Positions 7,681 to 8,958 of a stretch of 8,958 nt of DNA are shown piece by piece. Origin of the DNA: Candidatus Methanoperedentaceae archaeon (GTDB taxonomy: Archaea > Halobacteriota > Methanosarcinia > Methanosarcinales > Methanoperedenaceae); NCBI GenBank assembly GCA_013331375.1, contig DUGO01000178.1, positions 1-8,958 on the forward strand. The letters are read 5' to 3'. How positions within the stretch are numbered: the stretch's first letter is position 1; each line of letters begins with the position of its first letter. The notes beneath the pieces are model-generated. The model did no database searches and was not told where the DNA came from. It saw nothing but the letters and a program-made list of their open reading frames with translations. Position numbers and translations under genes: made by a program.

Positions 7681-8504
7681 CCGCGCGAGTATATTTTTTG
7701 CAGGAACTCACGTGCAGCCCGCAGTTCCCTGACCTTGTCATCTCGTGTGAGAGGCTTGGGATAGGCGAGGTCGTTAATCTCGATTGTCAGGTCCCCGTCA
7801 TATCCACTGCTGCGAAGCGCACTCAAAACCGCTGCCATGTTCGTATCTTCGCTCATGTGAAAGGGATAGTGAGGCACGCCGTCATGTGCGCCGCCCACAT
7901 GCACGTTCACTATCCTGTCATGCAGCGTGTCGACGAACCCAAGCGCCCTCTCCGGCGAAACGTAGAGCGCATGGGCAACGTCAAACGTCATATCAAGGGA
8001 ATTATAGCGATTGAGCACACGGCTCATCTCCTCCGGCGACGTGCACATATTCCTCTGCCCCGGCATGGGATTTTCAAGCGCAAGGTGGACACCGCGAAGC
8101 ATTGCAGCTTCAGTGGCGCGGTCAAGGTACTCAAAGAACCAGCCCCAGTCCTCATCCGTCGGCGCCCTGTGCACAGTCCTGTTGCCCGCATGGATGGTGA
8201 CCAGCTTCGCATTGAGCTCACTGGCAAGTCCTATGGTATAGAGTGTCTCCTGGAGCGTGGCTTCACGCACATGCCTGTTTATAGAGGCAGGATTCAGGTC
8301 GAGCACCGGAGCGTGGAGCGTGCAGCTATCTGTGAACTCATTGAGCCAGTCCCGCAGGCTGCCTGTTTTTTTGTCCCTGGCTATCCAGAAATCCGGAGTC
8401 TCGACCCAGAACTCGATAGTCCCTATGCCCGCGTCACGGAGGACGTTTAGTATTTCCGGGACGCTGTATTCCCACAGGAAGAGTGATGCGCACGACACCC
8501 GCAC
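7677..8504 (-). CDS. Sugar phosphate isomerase/epimerase-like TIM-barrel protein
   Basis: A 275-residue protein of the xylose-isomerase-like/endonuclease IV TIM-barrel superfamily (AP endonuclease 2 type), probably metal dependent. Features in this numbering: LHAP with His64, TIHAG with His105, and the four likely metal ligands Glu144 (LALEN), Asp175 (TFDVAHA), His202 (NVHVGG) and Glu242 (TIEIND), each at the end of a predicted beta-strand. The substrate cannot be read from the sequence; isomerase, epimerase or hydrolase activity are all possible. GTG at 8504 is chosen because AGGTGAT sits four bases before it; an in-frame GTG at 8513 would add three residues but has no ribosome site. The gene starts about ten bases after the stop of the chorismate-lyase-like gene and so is probably co-transcribed with it. 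Its stop overlaps the ATPase stop by four bases on the other strand. Confidence 0.85.
   Translation of the reverse strand: MRVSCASLFLWEYSVPEILNVLRDAGIGTIEFWVETPDFWIARDKKTGSLRDWLNEFTDSCTLHAPVLDLNPASINRHVREATLQETLYTIGLASELNAKLVTIHAGNRTVHRAPTDEDWGWFFEYLDRATEAAMLRGVHLALENPMPGQRNMCTSPEEMSRVLNRYNSLDMTFDVAHALYVSPERALGFVDTLHDRIVNVHVGGAHDGVPHYPFHMSEDTNMAAVLSALRSSGYDGDLTIEINDLAYPKPLTRDDKVRELRAAREFLQKIYSRG
7694..7699 (+). terminator. T6 tract, candidate terminator of the plus-strand operon
   Basis: Six T residues begin 13 bases after the ATPase stop, following a GC-rich CCGCGCG. Archaeal RNA polymerase can stop at runs of five or more T without a hairpin, and T6 is rare here (on the plus strand I find it only at 4559, here and at 8366). 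The tract lies within the 3' coding end of the opposite-strand gene, where it encodes part of a Gln-Lys-Ile stretch, so it could also be just coding sequence. Confidence 0.35.
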
Positions 8505-8508
8505 TGCA

Positions 8509-8515
8509 ATCACCT
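8509..8515 (-). promoter_or_regulatory. Shine-Dalgarno site for the TIM-barrel gene
   Basis: On the minus strand AGGTGAT is a seven-base match to the archaeal anti-Shine-Dalgarno and overlaps the TAG stop of the upstream gene (8516-8514). It lies four bases before GTG 8504 and favours that start over GTG 8513, which falls inside the site itself. Confidence 0.6.
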
Positions 8516-8958
8516 ATATGAGTGCCCACCTGTCGTCTATGGGGAATATCTCGTTAATCCACATCAGGACACTGCCGCCGTGGATGATATCGTACTCCCT
8601 TGACAGCACGCTCTTGCCTTTGAACACAGGTGAGGTCGTGACCTCTATCTTCCTGAAGTCCCGTCTTGTCTCAAGCCTGTGCATGCGAAGTATCTTGCCT
8701 ATCGGGATGTCAGCCCTTATCATGTCATCCTTTATCTCATCCGACAGACGCGACAGGGGCGTTAGCGACCTTGCATGCACATAGACGATACCGCCTGCAC
8801 AGAGATTGACAGTCCTCCTGTTTACGTCATCCCCAATATTCACGCCGAGCATTGAAGCCGTATTTGCATCTGCCTGGACTACTTCTTGCTCAACCGTCCT
8901 GACCTCTACGGTTTTCAGGGTGAGCAGCTCAAGCAGGTGCGTGACCGAGCCGTCCGTA
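8514..8958 (-). CDS. Chorismate pyruvate-lyase-like protein (Rv2949c/DUF98 family), cut by right edge
   Basis: Resembles the PF01947 family (DUF98, Rv2949c-like), whose characterised member converts chorismate to 4-hydroxybenzoate and pyruvate. The frame is open from the right edge: 147 residues are visible, and the Met at 8852 is internal because the codons before it continue the family pattern (TDGSVTHLLELLT near the edge, then a V-E-V-x-T-V-E-Q-E-V-V stretch). The core pattern follows: a beta-strand with RRTVNL, then a YVHARS block leading to a SRLSDEIKDDM helix, IPIGKIL, and HRLETRRDFRK, the last typical of the UbiC-like fold. The family is about 170-200 residues, so perhaps 30-50 are missing. 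What an archaeon uses the product for is not clear; an aromatic precursor for a cofactor is one idea. The TIM-barrel gene follows immediately. The family call is good; the enzymatic activity is inferred. Confidence 0.78.
   Translation of the reverse strand, partial: TDGSVTHLLELLTLKTVEVRTVEQEVVQADANTASMLGVNIGDDVNRRTVNLCAGGIVYVHARSLTPLSRLSDEIKDDMIRADIPIGKILRMHRLETRRDFRKIEVTTSPVFKGKSVLSREYDIIHGGSVLMWINEIFPIDDRWALI

Noticed and set aside
8366..8372. T7 run on the plus strand
   Set aside because: Lies deep within the minus-strand TIM-barrel gene (a Lys-Lys stretch) with no plus-strand gene ending nearby, so it is not a sensible terminator.
7599..8450. 283-codon open frame on the plus strand opposite the TIM-barrel gene
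   Set aside because: It is the antisense shadow of a well-conserved minus-strand gene. Its translation is rich in Arg, His and Cys without any recognisable motif, and it would overlap the ATPase end.
8850..8852. ATG at 8852 as the start of the chorismate-lyase-like gene
   Set aside because: The frame stays open to the window edge and the codons before it carry the family's N-terminal pattern, so the gene is truncated by the window rather than starting here.
1..8958. Search for CRISPR arrays, insertion-sequence ends, att sites, tRNAs and long repeats
   Set aside because: Coding genes fill the window almost without gaps; I saw no spaced repeats, transposase or integrase motifs, or tRNA-like sequence.

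Overview
The window looks like a chromosomal stretch from a euryarchaeon, most likely a methanogen or a relative (methane-metabolising Halobacteriota). Three things point there. One is a fused sugar-1-phosphate nucleotidylyltransferase/acetyltransferase of the archaeal ST0452/MJ1101 kind. Another is a stand-alone archaeal ArfC-type riboflavin reductase. The third is a Rv2949c-like chorismate lyase family protein, a family common in archaea, together with ribosome-binding sites matching the archaeal anti-Shine-Dalgarno (GGAGG, AGGTGAT). GC is high, in the upper fifties by eye. I cannot name the genus.

Positions 2-7680 (+ strand) hold seven genes read in one direction, each overlapping the next by 4 to 31 bases: glmS (3' part only), a glmM-type phosphohexomutase, a GlmU-like bifunctional enzyme, a UDP-glucose 6-dehydrogenase-type enzyme, a PAP2 membrane phosphatase, the ArfC riboflavin-pathway reductase and a Zn/Cd-type P1B ATPase. 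The first three are a complete route from fructose-6-phosphate to UDP-GlcNAc (GlmS supplies GlcN-6-P, GlmM GlcN-1-P, and the GlmU-like protein acetylates and uridylylates it). The dehydrogenase would supply a UDP-uronic acid, and the PAP2 protein could recycle a polyprenyl-pyrophosphate carrier. Together they read as a precursor supply line for an amino-sugar/uronic-acid surface polymer or protein glycan. ArfC (riboflavin and, through the shared intermediate, F420) and the metal exporter look like unrelated passengers on the same transcript.

Positions 7677-8958 (- strand) hold two convergent genes: a xylose-isomerase-like TIM-barrel protein of unknown substrate, and upstream of it a chorismate pyruvate-lyase-like protein cut by the right edge of the window. 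The two convergent units overlap by four bases at their stop codons.

There is essentially no non-coding DNA: no gap above about ten bases, no tRNA/rRNA, no mobile element, no CRISPR and no promoter is visible. The plus-strand promoter must lie left of the window (unless there are internal ones) and the minus-strand promoter right of it. A T6 tract 13 bases after the ATPase stop is the only reasonable terminator candidate for the long operon. I see ordinary metabolism in an unusually compressed arrangement. I did not find convincing evidence of a new defence or mobile system.
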